This document shows, one piece after another, positions 1 through 8,834 of a DNA stretch of 41,340 nucleotides. Source of the stretch: Verrucomicrobiaceae bacterium TMED86 (lineage in GTDB: Bacteria > Verrucomicrobiota > Verrucomicrobiia > Verrucomicrobiales > Akkermansiaceae); the NCBI GenBank assembly GCA_002172625.1, contig NHEN01000128.1, positions 6,943 through 48,282 of the forward strand. Reading direction: 5' to 3'. Position 1 is the stretch's first letter; the number at the start of each line of letters is the position of its first letter. Under the pieces are notes generated by a model that was not told the origin of the DNA, searched no databases, and worked only from the letters and a program-made list of their open reading frames with translations. A program made the translations under genes and the position numbers.

Positions 1-3000
1 ATAGTGGGGAACCAGGCGGCGCAGGGATCAAAGTTACGACGGAGATCGTCGAACATGGGGGCCTTCATGCTTGCGACATAGTCGCCACCTCCGACGATGA
101 ACCCTTTGTTGGCGTGAAAGCGTTCGCCGGGAGCTTCAGGGATGAAATTGACGAGCGAAGTGCCGTTCTCGGTGCGCAGAGGACGCGGCGCGTGGAAGTA
201 GGGAATGGGGTTGGGGTTTTCGTATCCCATGACAGCGAGGGTTCCTTCGTCTTCAGCGTAGAAAGTGACCTCGGCATTGGTGACGGGGCGACCCTGATGG
301 TCGGTGACTTTTCCGGAGACCAGGATTGTTTCGCCGGGACGCGTCTCCGGTTCGGCGGTGGCGAGATCAACCTTGAGACGATCTTTGGTGGGATCAATGG
401 TGAGTTCGCAATACCCCAGACGAAGCTGTGGTTCGGGATGCTTTCTTTTTGAATCCGTCGCGCCCTTGATAATGAGGACGGAGACGAAAGTGTTGGGGGC
501 GTCTTCCTCGGTGATGGGGATTTCAATGACCGGATTATCGGCTTTGAGGACGGTCTGGAAGTGCCGGATCACGCCCTTGCGTTCGATCGTGATGAGGGCC
601 TCTCCTTCGATGGGAGAGAGGACCAAAATGCGGGCAGTGTCGCCGGCCTGGTAGCGTTGTTGCTCGGGAACAAGTTTGATGCGCATGCCGGATTCGTAGG
701 CCCACGGGTATTCATTCGTTCCATAGACGTGATGGGTCGCGATGGTTTGCACGGCGCGACCGGATGCGTCTTGGGCCGTGATGGAGAAGAAGTGTCGGCC
801 GGCATCTTTTGGCGTGAATGGAATGTTGAGCTTTCCTCCGGTGACGAGATGATCGGTTTGGGAAACTGGGAGGATTTCCGTTTCATTTTTGACGACGATG
901 CGACCATTGGCGGCTTTCGATTTAGTCTGTTTATTGAACTCGCGGGTGATGGTGACTTGGACGGGAGTGTTTGCAGTGAAGGGCTCGCCTTTTGGAGTGA
1001 CCGTGACGAGTTCGAAGGGAACGACCTTGTTGACGCGTGCCAGCTGGTCCTGACGGGAAAGTCCGAGGTAGAAATCGGACGAATGAACAGTGAGGGTGTC
1101 GCGCGAGGTGAGGGTTTGGCTGTTCGCGTCGGTGACTTCCGTGGTGACGGTGACGCGGCGAGGGCTGGGGAACTTGATTTCGGGGAGTTTGAAGTTGAGC
1201 GAGAGCTTCCCGTCTTCGTCGAGTCGGGCTTCACCATCTTCATCGTGGCTGCCGGATCGGGAAGAGCTGCTGTCGTCATTGTAGCCGAAGTAGTGACTCC
1301 AGTAATAGGCATCGTAGCGGCGGTGATCACCGAAGTAGAAGTCGCGATACTTGGCGGGGTAGAAGCCGGTGGGGCTGGCCGAGAGATACCAATCGACTTT
1401 GCCTTCGGCGACGGCGGTGCCCTGGAAGTATTTGGCCTCGAGTTCGAAGGCGATCTCGCGGATTTCGGTTTCCTGAAGATCGGAGGTGAGTTCAAAAGTA
1501 TTGCGCTTGAATTCCTGAACCTGGAAGGCGTGGACGAAGCGGGCGGATTGTTTAGCTTGGTTGCCGGCCCACCAGTTTTCCATTCCCCGGGCGGCTTCGA
1601 GTTCTTCGGGCCAGCTTAAGGTGGCGGAATAACGCCCCACCGTGGTGTTGGGGAGTTTGTAGGTGAAGTCGAATGAACCCACGGGTGAGAGTTTGATCTC
1701 GGCATTGTGAACCTCACGTCCGGCGGGGTCGGTGAGGACGAGGGTGGGCGAGAGCTTGGTGGGTTGGGTTAGCTTGTCGTCCTGGAGGATGCGGACGAGG
1801 CCCTTGAGCCGCATCGTTTCGCCGGGACGGTAGAGTTGGCGGTCGGTGAAGAGGAGTGTCTTGCGCTGCTTCTCGGGAAGGTCGCGCCAAGCGTAATTGA
1901 CGGGAAAGCGCCACATCGAAACGGTGGGAAGATCGCCATCGTAAGGAAGAATGAGGGTGTCATTACCGTTGGTGGCACGGAGGTGGCGGTGTTCCGGCTT
2001 GCGGGGAAGCGTGGCGAGGCCATTGATACCGACGGCGCCTTGATGGAGAGGGCGGGCATCTTCACCGAAGAGGGAAAGTTGCACACCGGGAAGGGCTTTG
2101 CCGGTCTGGCAGGAATAGGCGTAGAGGAAGGCGGAGTCGCCGGTTAACTTCCAGGCGAGGCCGATATCGGTGAGTTGGACGAGCGCTTGAGCAACTTTTT
2201 GGGAGGACTTGGCGAGATCCGGGTGGTCGGCGGGATCTCCGGTGACAGAGAGGAAGAAGGCTCCGGTCTTTTGGTCGGCGGGGAGAAACTGATCCCACTT
2301 GATTTGGTGAGTGTATGTCGTGTCGAGGGGTGCGTTGACGGGAATAACTTCATCAAAGACGGTGGTGCCGGTGATGAGCTCGAAGGGGAGGTCGTTTCGG
2401 TTTCTGATGCGGTCGTTGTTCGGCCCATCTCCGGTGTAGCGGCGGTATCCTTGGGAGACGCGGACGAGTTCCTTGGGCGTGAGTTTTTTGATGCGGAGGT
2501 GGAGTGACTTGTTGTTGGTGGAAGTCATCTCGTAGGTGCGGGTTCCGCTCGCGAGTTGCGCTTCGTCGTGGCTGGGGAGGGAGAGGCTGGGTGTGACGCG
2601 GGTGAATTTGAGGTTTTTCTTAACGGCGGTTTGCAAAGGAAGTCCCTCATCGCTGGTGAGAGATTGATTGATGTGGATGGTGTAGACGTCCTGTTTTTTA
2701 AAGTCTCCGTGGAGGTAGAGCTTTTGTTTTCGGTAATCCGTCGTGGCTTTGAGATTTGCGACGGCGGGTTCGAAGGTGATAAACTGTAGGCAATGCTCCG
2801 GATTGAGGTGGGAGGGGAGTTTTTGGTTGAAGTAGATGCGGACCTGGCGGTCGGCGTCGGGAATGGAGACGGTGCTCACGGAGGTGGCGACGAAGGGAAC
2901 GATGTTACCGACATTGTAGGCGTTCTCTTTATTAAGGCTGGCGGTCTTTGTTTTGTTGGGAACGCCTTGGATGCGTTTCAGGGACCAGCTTGAGCCGACG

Positions 3001-3653
3001 GGAAGAGGCGTCATGGGCTCGACGACGATGGCGTGAGGGATGACGGTGTGACTTGATGGATCTTTGGGGCGGTCTTTTTTCAGAAATCGTTCCTGCCATG
3101 ATTGGGTGTAATAATAGCGGCTCCCGAAATCACCCCACTGGGCCTGTCGGGTTCGGGCGGCGACGATTAGGGCGCCTTGTTCTTTGGTTTCGGGCCGGAC
3201 GAAGTGGAAGAAGGGGGCTGCGGCGAGAGGATCAATGTCGTCGTTGAAGAAAAGGACGTAGCCTCCCGAGCGCAGTGTTCCCCGCTTGCGGGTTCGCTGG
3301 ACGCTAAATCCCTCGGTTACGAGATCATCGAAAGTAGTTTGTTCGACCTTGGTGCCGTCCTTGGCAGTGAGCTCGGAGACGGTGGAGATTTTGTAACTCA
3401 CGCCGACGGTCGGGGCTTCCTGCGGAACGAGACGGGCGATATTTTGAGCGCGCCAAAGGATTTTGGTGTTCCAGACCGGCTTGATGTTTAGGAGGTCGTT
3501 GGCCTGTTCTTTTCCGAGACGGTCTTCCGTGACCATCGGTTTGTCGAAAATGATTTCGATGGTGGATTGCGGGTTAATCGGGCGGGTGCTGGAACTCAGT
3601 CGAGGGGCTGCGTGGAGGTAGTTAAGGGAGAGGAGGAAGAGAAGAGCTTTCAT
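1..3653 (-). CDS. Alpha-2-macroglobulin family protein, N-terminal part (runs off left edge)
   Basis: The frame starting at the ATG at 3653 stays open for 1217 codons to the window edge, so the 3' end is missing. The N-terminus (MKALLFLLSLNYLHAA) is a signal peptide without a lipobox cysteine. Residues near 600 carry the MG2 hallmark FTDRQLYRPGE, a region ending FQVQEFKRNTFEL looks like the MG3/MG4 junction, and near 1117 there is RPGETILVSGKVTD. The last visible residues, RRNFDPCAAWFPT, match the segment just before the A2M and thioester domains of bacterial alpha-2-macroglobulins. Such proteins are thought to trap proteases in the periplasm. The thioester motif (CxEQ), if present, lies outside the window, so protease trapping cannot be confirmed. 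It is divergent from the esterase at 3763. I see no clear Shine-Dalgarno site. Family call is strong; function is inferred from the family. Confidence 0.88.
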   Translation of the reverse strand, partial: MKALLFLLSLNYLHAAPRLSSSTRPINPQSTIEIIFDKPMVTEDRLGKEQANDLLNIKPVWNTKILWRAQNIARLVPQEAPTVGVSYKISTVSELTAKDGTKVEQTTFDDLVTEGFSVQRTRKRGTLRSGGYVLFFNDDIDPLAAAPFFHFVRPETKEQGALIVAARTRQAQWGDFGSRYYYTQSWQERFLKKDRPKDPSSHTVIPHAIVVEPMTPLPVGSSWSLKRIQGVPNKTKTASLNKENAYNVGNIVPFVATSVSTVSIPDADRQVRIYFNQKLPSHLNPEHCLQFITFEPAVANLKATTDYRKQKLYLHGDFKKQDVYTIHINQSLTSDEGLPLQTAVKKNLKFTRVTPSLSLPSHDEAQLASGTRTYEMTSTNNKSLHLRIKKLTPKELVRVSQGYRRYTGDGPNNDRIRNRNDLPFELITGTTVFDEVIPVNAPLDTTYTHQIKWDQFLPADQKTGAFFLSVTGDPADHPDLAKSSQKVAQALVQLTDIGLAWKLTGDSAFLYAYSCQTGKALPGVQLSLFGEDARPLHQGAVGINGLATLPRKPEHRHLRATNGNDTLILPYDGDLPTVSMWRFPVNYAWRDLPEKQRKTLLFTDRQLYRPGETMRLKGLVRILQDDKLTQPTKLSPTLVLTDPAGREVHNAEIKLSPVGSFDFTYKLPNTTVGRYSATLSWPEELEAARGMENWWAGNQAKQSARFVHAFQVQEFKRNTFELTSDLQETEIREIAFELEAKYFQGTAVAEGKVDWYLSASPTGFYPAKYRDFYFGDHRRYDAYYWSHYFGYNDDSSSSRSGSHDEDGEARLDEDGKLSLNFKLPEIKFPSPRRVTVTTEVTDANSQTLTSRDTLTVHSSDFYLGLSRQDQLARVNKVVPFELVTVTPKGEPFTANTPVQVTITREFNKQTKSKAANGRIVVKNETEILPVSQTDHLVTGGKLNIPFTPKDAGRHFFSITAQDASGRAVQTIATHHVYGTNEYPWAYESGMRIKLVPEQQRYQAGDTARILVLSPIEGEALITIERKGVIRHFQTVLKADNPVIEIPITEEDAPNTFVSVLIIKGATDSKRKHPEPQLRLGYCELTIDPTKDRLKVDLATAEPETRPGETILVSGKVTDHQGRPVTNAEVTFYAEDEGTLAVMGYENPNPIPYFHAPRPLRTENGTSLVNFIPEAPGERFHANKGFIVGGGDYVASMKAPMFDDLRRNFDPCAAWFPT

Positions 3654-3762
3654 GGTTGTTAGGTTTAACGTCACAGATACCAAATGATTCACAAAAAAGT
3701 ATCAAGAAAGGCCTTCTTTGACAGGACTCATACAAAAGGTAGGTAAGGTGGGCGCCATTGCT

Positions 3763-4623
3763 ATGATCAAAGCTCTCATCCTCGTCGTTTGTCTCAGTGC
3801 TCCGCTTCTTGCGGAAAAGTACAAACTCGGTCCGGACTCGATGGTTCAGGAAGGTGTGCCGAAGGGGAAAGTGACGCGGCATGAATGGCGGAGTGAAGTT
3901 TTCAAAGGCACGCTGCGGCAGTATTACGTCTATGTGCCGGCCCAGTATGACGGGACCAAAGAGGTCAACGTTCTCGTTTTTCAAGATGGTCATGCCTATG
4001 TCGGTCCAAAGGGGCAAATCCGGGCCTCGACCGTGATGGATAATCTCATCGCAAAGGGAGAGATTCCGCTGACGGTGGGCATTTTTTTGAACCCCGGATT
4101 GTTCACCGACAAGATCGAGGGGGTTCAGGGATGGAAGATGAAGAAGGGGAGCAATCGCAGCGTCGAGTATGACAGTCTGAATGGCGACTACGCCGAGTTT
4201 CTCGAAAAAGAGATTCTTCCCGAAGTGGGCAAGACGGTAAAATTGACTCAGGATCCCAGGAAGCGCGCGATTTGTGGCATGAGCTCGGGCGGGATTTGTG
4301 CCTTCACGGTGGCGTGGGAGCGGCCGGATCTATTTCGCAAGGTGATCAGCCACATCGGAAGTTTTACCAACATCCGGGGCGGGCATGTCTATCCGGCCTT
4401 GATTCGGAAGGGCGATAAGCGGCCGATCCGGGTCTTTTTGCAGGACGGGGACCAGGATTTGAACAATCAGCACGGAAATTGGTGGCTCTCGAACCTCCAG
4501 ATGGACAAGGCGCTCAAGTTTCGGGACTACGATTATAAGTTCGTCCCCGGAAAAGGAGGGCACAATGGCGAGCACGGTGGGGCGATTTTTCCTGATACCT
4601 TGCGCTGGATTTGGAGAGAGTAG
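3763..4623 (+). CDS. Secreted esterase, esterase D / enterochelin-esterase-like alpha/beta hydrolase
   Basis: This 286-residue protein begins with a signal peptide (MIKALILVVCLSAPLLAE), so it should be exported. It belongs to the putative esterase family (PF00756 type). The nucleophile elbow is GMSSG with Ser174; a later acidic stretch DGDQDLNNQ and the closing KGGHNGEHGG supply plausible Asp and His of the triad. Members hydrolyse ester bonds of sugars, siderophores or feruloyl-polysaccharides; the substrate here is unknown. The ATG at 3763 is chosen because it starts exactly at the signal peptide; the same frame is open from a TTG at 3718, but that would bury the signal peptide. A TTGACA at 3718-3723 is a possible -35 element, with no good -10 partner. 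It is the first gene of the short plus-strand stretch before dapL. Confidence 0.85.
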   Translation: MIKALILVVCLSAPLLAEKYKLGPDSMVQEGVPKGKVTRHEWRSEVFKGTLRQYYVYVPAQYDGTKEVNVLVFQDGHAYVGPKGQIRASTVMDNLIAKGEIPLTVGIFLNPGLFTDKIEGVQGWKMKKGSNRSVEYDSLNGDYAEFLEKEILPEVGKTVKLTQDPRKRAICGMSSGGICAFTVAWERPDLFRKVISHIGSFTNIRGGHVYPALIRKGDKRPIRVFLQDGDQDLNNQHGNWWLSNLQMDKALKFRDYDYKFVPGKGGHNGEHGGAIFPDTLRWIWRE

Positions 4624-4686
4624 TCGAAAGCTGTGCTTTTGGCACCAGTGGCCGGGGTTCTTCACCAAAAGTAGAACTTTCGGCTA
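4621..4686 (+). repeat. Imperfect inverted repeat (REP-like hairpin) between esterase and dapL
   Basis: The two arms can be read directly. TAGTCGAAAG (4621-4630) pairs with CTTTCGGCTA (4677-4686) with one G-T wobble, and CTTTTGG (4636-4642) pairs perfectly with CCAAAAG (4665-4671). The left arm includes the esterase stop codon. The arms have the same layout (TAGYCGAAAG, five bases, CTTTTGG), which is typical of a mobile palindromic repeat or a long hairpin. It ends 46 bases before dapL, so an attenuator or terminator role is also possible, although no T-run follows. Confidence 0.6.
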
Positions 4687-4732
4687 CCCTGCTCTTGCCC
4701 GAAGGCCCGTGCCGCGCTAGACGGTGTCCGTC

Positions 4733-5962
4733 ATGGCTCGTATCAATGAAAACTTCCAGAAGCTCAAGGCCGGCTACCTCTTCCCTGAGATCGCCCGTCG
4801 TGTGAACGCATACACCGATGCAGAACCTGAATTGGCCAAGCGCCTGATCCGTTGCGGAATCGGCGACGTCACCGAACCCGTTCCTGTCGCCGCCCGAGAG
4901 GCCATGAAGAAGGCGGTCGATGAACTAGGCAATCGCGGAACGTTCCGTGGTTATGGTCCCGAGCAAGGGTATCCTTTTCTTCGTGAATCAATCGCTGACA
5001 ATGCCTACGCCGGTCTCGACATCGATGCGGGTGATATCTACGTCTCGGACGGCTCGAAGTGTGACTCAGGCAACATTCTCGATATTTTCGGAGAAGGAAA
5101 CAAGATAGCGGTGACCGACCCGGTTTATCCCGTCTACGTCGATACCAATGTCATGGCCGGAAACACCGGTGAGGCGAACGAAGCAGGGGAGTATGAAGGT
5201 CTCGTTTATCTCAAGTGCACCGCCGAGAACGGCTTTGTGCCCGCCCTTCCCGAGGAGAAGGTCGACCTGATCTATCTTTGCTATCCGAACAACCCAACGG
5301 GAACGACTGCGACTCGTGAGCAGCTCGAAACCTGGGTCGCATACGCTCTCGAGAACGACGCGGTCATTCTTTACGATGCCGCATACGAGGCCTTCGTGCA
5401 GGACGAATCAGTTCCTCGTTCGATTTATGAAATCGAAGGAGCCAAGAACTGCGCGATTGAGTTTCGCTCCTTCTCCAAGAACGGTGGATTTACCGGCGTG
5501 CGTTGTGCCTACACCGTGATTCCCGAAACGGTCACCGGTGCAACTGCTTCCGGAGAGCGGGTCCCTCTCAAGCAACTCTGGGGACGTCGTCATTCCACCA
5601 AGTTCAACGGAGCATCCTATCCCGTTCAGCGTGGAGCCGAGGCCATCTACTCCGAGGCTGGAAAAGCCGAAGTCGCGGAATTGGTGAAGCACTACATGAC
5701 CAACGCCAAGCTTCTCAAAGAAGCCTGTGAAGGACTCGGCCTGAAAGTCTGGGGCGGCGAAAACGCTCCTTACGTCTGGGTCGGTTGTCCCGAGGGTGTC
5801 GATAGCTGGGGCATGTTCCAGAAGATGCTCGAAAGCGCACAAGTCGTAGTCACTCCCGGTGCCGGATTCGGCGCAGCGGGCGAAGGATTCTTCCGGATTT
5901 CAGCCTTCAACTCGCGTGAAAACGTTGAGGAAGTCTGCCGTCGGCTTGTGGAGATGGTTTAA
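4733..5962 (+). CDS. dapL: LL-diaminopimelate aminotransferase
   Basis: This 409-residue PLP-dependent fold-type I aminotransferase converts tetrahydrodipicolinate directly to LL-diaminopimelate, with glutamate as amino donor, for lysine and peptidoglycan synthesis. The N-terminus [20 protein letters not shown] and the stretch [10 protein letters not shown] are characteristic of Dap[11 protein letters not shown] (71-80), CYPNNPTG (183-190) and YDAAYEAF follow in order, and SFSKNGGF holds the PLP-binding Lys249. Length fits the family (about 410). The ATG at 4733 gives the canonical N-terminus; a GTG three codons upstream (4724) is less likely. The single-step DapL route is known in chlamydiae, verrucomicrobia, plants and some other lineages. 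A strong terminator follows directly, so it is probably transcribed alone or with the esterase. Confidence 0.96.
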   Translation: MARINENFQKLKAGYLFPEIARRVNAYTDAEPELAKRLIRCGIGDVTEPVPVAAREAMKKAVDELGNRGTFRGYGPEQGYPFLRESIADNAYAGLDIDAGDIYVSDGSKCDSGNILDIFGEGNKIAVTDPVYPVYVDTNVMAGNTGEANEAGEYEGLVYLKCTAENGFVPALPEEKVDLIYLCYPNNPTGTTATREQLETWVAYALENDAVILYDAAYEAFVQDESVPRSIYEIEGAKNCAIEFRSFSKNGGFTGVRCAYTVIPETVTGATASGERVPLKQLWGRRHSTKFNGASYPVQRGAEAIYSEAGKAEVAELVKHYMTNAKLLKEACEGLGLKVWGGENAPYVWVGCPEGVDSWGMFQKMLESAQVVVTPGAGFGAAGEGFFRISAFNSRENVEEVCRRLVEMV

Positions 5963-5980
5963 GCGGCTACTTACTTTTTC

Positions 5981-6013
5981 AGCCCGTCGGGATTCGTTCC
6001 GGCGGGCTTTTTT
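5981..6013 (+). terminator. Rho-independent terminator of dapL
   Basis: AGCCCGTCGG (5981-5990) pairs with CCGGCGGGCT (5999-6008) with one wobble, around an eight-base loop, and is followed by a run of T. Flanking CTTACTT and AAGTAAG could extend the stem. It lies 18 bases after the dapL stop and between two convergent genes, so it may also stop transcripts arriving from the minus strand. Confidence 0.88.
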
Positions 6014-6033
6014 AAGTAAGAGCTATTCGACTG

Positions 6034-7308
6034 TTACTTCGACATCTTGAGGCAAAGGAGCCTGTTCTGCCCCCGCATGAGAAGGTGGCCATTGGAGAGG
6101 GCCATGTTGCTCCAGTATTTCAGGTCGCGACGTTTATCGAGATTGGTCTCGAAGACGTTGGATTCGGCGAGAAGTTTGAAGCCGGAGGGATCGGGATCGA
6201 CGAGGCGGAGGACGCCACTTTCGCCATCTTGAATGATGATCATGCCATCGGCAAAGATGCTGTTGCCCCGCCCCATGAAGGGCTCGTCGCCGGTGTTCCA
6301 GAGTTCTTTTCCTTCGAGAGTGTAGCAAGCCAATCCGCCGGTCTTGCGCTTGGCCTTGACCTTGTGGTTGGAGTTTTCGTTGGCGAGGAAGTAGAGGTGG
6401 TTGTCGATGAGAAGCGGCGGGTGAACCTGGGTCCCTTTCTTGATCTCCCAGAGGGTTTCAATTTTATACTCAATCCCTTGCTTCTTAATTGAGAGCATTT
6501 TGGAGCCCCCGTCATATCCGCCCGATGCAAAGATGCGGTCCTGACCAACTTGGACTGGCACGGTGATGGGAATGCGGTTTTGGTATAGGTCGCTTTGCCA
6601 GAGTTTTTTTCCGGTTTTGGGTTCGAAGCTGCTGAGTCCGGTTCCGTCAGTGGTGAGGATGACGATCTGTTCTTCTCCGCAGAGATTCATGATGGTTGGA
6701 GAGGAATGAGTGTTGCCGAAGCCGTCACTTTTCCAAAGTTCCTTGCCGGTCTTTTTATCCCAACCGACAATGCCGGTGTCTTCACCAAAGGGGGTGATGA
6801 TGACGACATCACCGACGACAAGGACGCACTGGGCGTAGCCCCACTTCGGGGTGTCGGCATCAGGGTAGCGTTTTTTGAGAGAAACTTTCCAGTCGGGCTT
6901 GTGGGTTTTGCGGTTGATGCGGAAGACCTCTCCGAATGGTCCGATAAAGTAGACGGCGTCCTCTTCCACAGTTGGAACACTCCGGGAGCCGGGAAAGGGA
7001 GGTTCCCCCTCGGAGGGGCTTTCGTATTTCCACTGTTCCTTGCCGTCTTTCAAGCTGAGGCAGCGCAGGATGTCTTTTTCCTTGGAGACGCGATCGACAA
7101 TAAAGACCTCGTCGCCCACGACGGCGGCACCTCCGAAGCCCTCTTCGAGTTGGGCTTCCCAGAGAAGCTCAGGGCCTTCCTTGGGAAAGGATTTGAGAAG
7201 GTTTGTTTCGGTGGAGAATCCATCGCGGGTGGGCCCGAGAAAGTGAGGCCAGTCAGCGGCTATCAGGGACGAAAGGGCGAGGAATGAAAAAAGAATTGGA
7301 AGTTTCAT
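6034..7308 (-). CDS. Secreted PQQ-like beta-propeller repeat protein
   Basis: The 424-residue product has a signal peptide (MKLPILFSFLALSSLIAAD) followed by DWPHFLGPTRDGFS, the standard opening of verrucomicrobial and planctomycetal PQQ-like propeller proteins. Repeated blades of the type 'KTGKELWKSDG', 'KTGKKLWQSDL' and 'LEGKELWNTGD' run through the protein (PQQ_2-type repeats). These proteins are usually periplasmic; some resemble the BamB scaffold or quinoprotein dehydrogenases. I see no sign of a complete PQQ-dependent catalytic site and give no reaction. The ATG at 7308 is chosen because it starts the signal peptide; the frame is open further upstream. It is convergent with dapL, sharing the terminator region at 5981-6013. 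Confidence 0.87.
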   Translation of the reverse strand: MKLPILFSFLALSSLIAADWPHFLGPTRDGFSTETNLLKSFPKEGPELLWEAQLEEGFGGAAVVGDEVFIVDRVSKEKDILRCLSLKDGKEQWKYESPSEGEPPFPGSRSVPTVEEDAVYFIGPFGEVFRINRKTHKPDWKVSLKKRYPDADTPKWGYAQCVLVVGDVVIITPFGEDTGIVGWDKKTGKELWKSDGFGNTHSSPTIMNLCGEEQIVILTTDGTGLSSFEPKTGKKLWQSDLYQNRIPITVPVQVGQDRIFASGGYDGGSKMLSIKKQGIEYKIETLWEIKKGTQVHPPLLIDNHLYFLANENSNHKVKAKRKTGGLACYTLEGKELWNTGDEPFMGRGNSIFADGMIIIQDGESGVLRLVDPDPSGFKLLAESNVFETNLDKRRDLKYWSNMALSNGHLLMRGQNRLLCLKMSK

Positions 7309-7531
7309 GTCGAGAGATGGGCTATCCTTGAAGAGAGATTCGGGGCGGCAAGTAAAAAAGGAACGCGCTCCGACAAAATTGACCAAATGATTTAACTATT
7401 AATTTCATTCATGGGGCCTTTCTCTGTGGGCAGGCGCATTCTCAGTCCCATGAAGGGAGACGTGCCTTCGCGTTTCGCTAAAAATGAATGATCGCAAGGA
7501 CGGAGTCCTCCGATTGGTGGAGCAGTAGCGT

Positions 7532-7735
7532 TTACTGGTCCGCTGTTTCCTTGATGTCAGTCAAGGCCGCGATGAAATCTCCGAGGATCTCGGCAGGCAC
7601 CATGATGGTGTCGCGATTGCCGCTGACATCTTCCGTGATTTTTACCACGCGTCCGCGTTGGTTTTCTTTGAGATCCATAAAAAAGATCTTTCGATCCGCG
7701 AGAATTTTTTCGGTATGTAAGATTTCCTGGTCCAC
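7532..7735 (-). CDS. PUR-family (PurA-like) small nucleic-acid-binding protein
   Basis: The short product (67 residues from the GTG at 7735) contains RKIFFMDLKENQRGRVVKITEDV and GNRDTIMVPAEILGDFIAAL parts that match one PUR repeat, the fold of Pur-alpha and of bacterial PUR proteins such as Borrelia BpuR and Bacteroidota DUF3276. PUR proteins bind single-stranded DNA and RNA, often as dimers. The GTG start is preferred because AGGAAAG (7738-7744) sits five bases upstream as a good ribosome-binding site; a TTG at 7756 would add seven residues and has no such site. It lies downstream of dus on the same strand, 67 bases away, so co-transcription is likely. Recognition rests on a short sequence. 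Confidence 0.7.
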   Translation of the reverse strand: MDQEILHTEKILADRKIFFMDLKENQRGRVVKITEDVSGNRDTIMVPAEILGDFIAALTDIKETADQ

Positions 7736-7802
7736 AGCTTTCCTGAGTAATTTCAATAAAGAGGGTCTCGCCTGAGACCGGTGAAGTCAATGTGAAACTT
7801 GT

Positions 7803-8834
7803 TCATCCTTCGGGAGGGAGAAATTGGGAAAATCCGCAGAAGAGCTTGGAGTTCTCCGGAGGGAGATCAGGAGCGGGTTGTTCATGATCGAGAAACTCGG
7901 TGCAGGTGCCGAAAAACTCTTCCCTCGTCTTCACCCTGCGAATGGTATGTTCGAATTCTGGGACGTGTCCCTGGGAGATGTAGATCAAGTATTTCTTCAT
8001 CTTCTGGATATGCTTGGCCTCGATAAAGTCAGGGATTTCCCGGGCCGTTTCTTCGTAAAGCAACTCGATGTATGCCTTCACCATTTTTCCGGTGACGACG
8101 GGGATTGGTTCGTCGAGAAAGGCGGCGTGGAGTTGCGGAAAGATCCAGGGGTGGCGGATAGCTCCGCGACCGATCATGAGCCCGGCGGCTTGGGTCTCCT
8201 CGAGATAAGCGAGGCCGGTGGGGAGGTTGACGACATTGCCATTGGCGATGACCGGACAGGGAAGCTCTTCGACGGCCTGGCGAATTTTCTCAGGATGAAC
8301 GGGCGTTTGGTATCGTTCTCTAACAGTTCTCCCGTGAACGGTGAGGAGATCAATGGCGTGCTTTTTAAAAACAGAGAGGAGGCCGTCGAATTCGTCGGGT
8401 GATTCGTATCCGACGCGGGTCTTTACGGTGAAGGGAAGGTCATCGCAAGCCTCGCGCAAGGCGCCGAGGAGTTCGTTAATTTTGTCTGGGTTTCTGAGAA
8501 GTCCCCCGCCGGCTTCCTTACGACAAACAACCGGAGCCGGACAGCCAAGGTTGAGATCGATTCCGGCGATGGGATGTTTCTTTAGAAGTTGGACCGTGCG
8601 AACCAATTCGCTCGCGTCTTGTCCGATCATCTGCGCGATGATCGGGCGCCCAGTGGGGTTCTCGGTGATGGAGCGGAGGATATAAGGATCGAGATTGGAA
8701 TGAATGTGGACGCGGAAGTATTCGGTGACGTAGACGTCGGCACCGCCCAACTGCGCCATGACCCGCATAAAGGGCAGGTCGGTCACATCCTGCATGGGAG
8801 CAAGAAAAAGAGCGGGTCTATCGGTGGGGAGCAT
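7803..8834 (-). CDS. tRNA-dihydrouridine synthase (Dus family)
   Basis: This 343-residue FMN-dependent TIM-barrel enzyme reduces uridine to dihydrouridine in the D-loop of tRNA, using NAD(P)H. LFLAPMQDVTD at residues 10-19 is the family start motif; NLGCPAPVV (95-103) carries the conserved GCP cysteine Cys98, the presumed general acid; AGGGLLRNP, KTRVGYES, LTVHGRT, VIANGNV and GLMIGRGAIRHPWIF follow in the expected order for FMN and tRNA contacts. Which uridine position it modifies cannot be told. Its start codon overlaps the DUF58 stop codon by one base (TAATG), so the two are translationally coupled. The C-terminal segment after residue 260 is helical, as in other Dus enzymes. Confidence 0.93.
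   Translation of the reverse strand: MLPTDRPALFLAPMQDVTDLPFMRVMAQLGGADVYVTEYFRVHIHSNLDPYILRSITENPTGRPIIAQMIGQDASELVRTVQLLKKHPIAGIDLNLGCPAPVVCRKEAGGGLLRNPDKINELLGALREACDDLPFTVKTRVGYESPDEFDGLLSVFKKHAIDLLTVHGRTVRERYQTPVHPEKIRQAVEELPCPVIANGNVVNLPTGLAYLEETQAAGLMIGRGAIRHPWIFPQLHAAFLDEPIPVVTGKMVKAYIELLYEETAREIPDFIEAKHIQKMKKYLIYISQGHVPEFEHTIRRVKTREEFFGTCTEFLDHEQPAPDLPPENSKLFCGFSQFLPPEG

Noticed and set aside
561-1619. Long plus-strand open frame (352 codons)
   Set aside because: It lies opposite the alpha-2-macroglobulin gene, whose minus-strand frame is open for 1217 codons with clear domain motifs; the plus-strand product is low-complexity Gly/Val/Glu-rich and has no family features.
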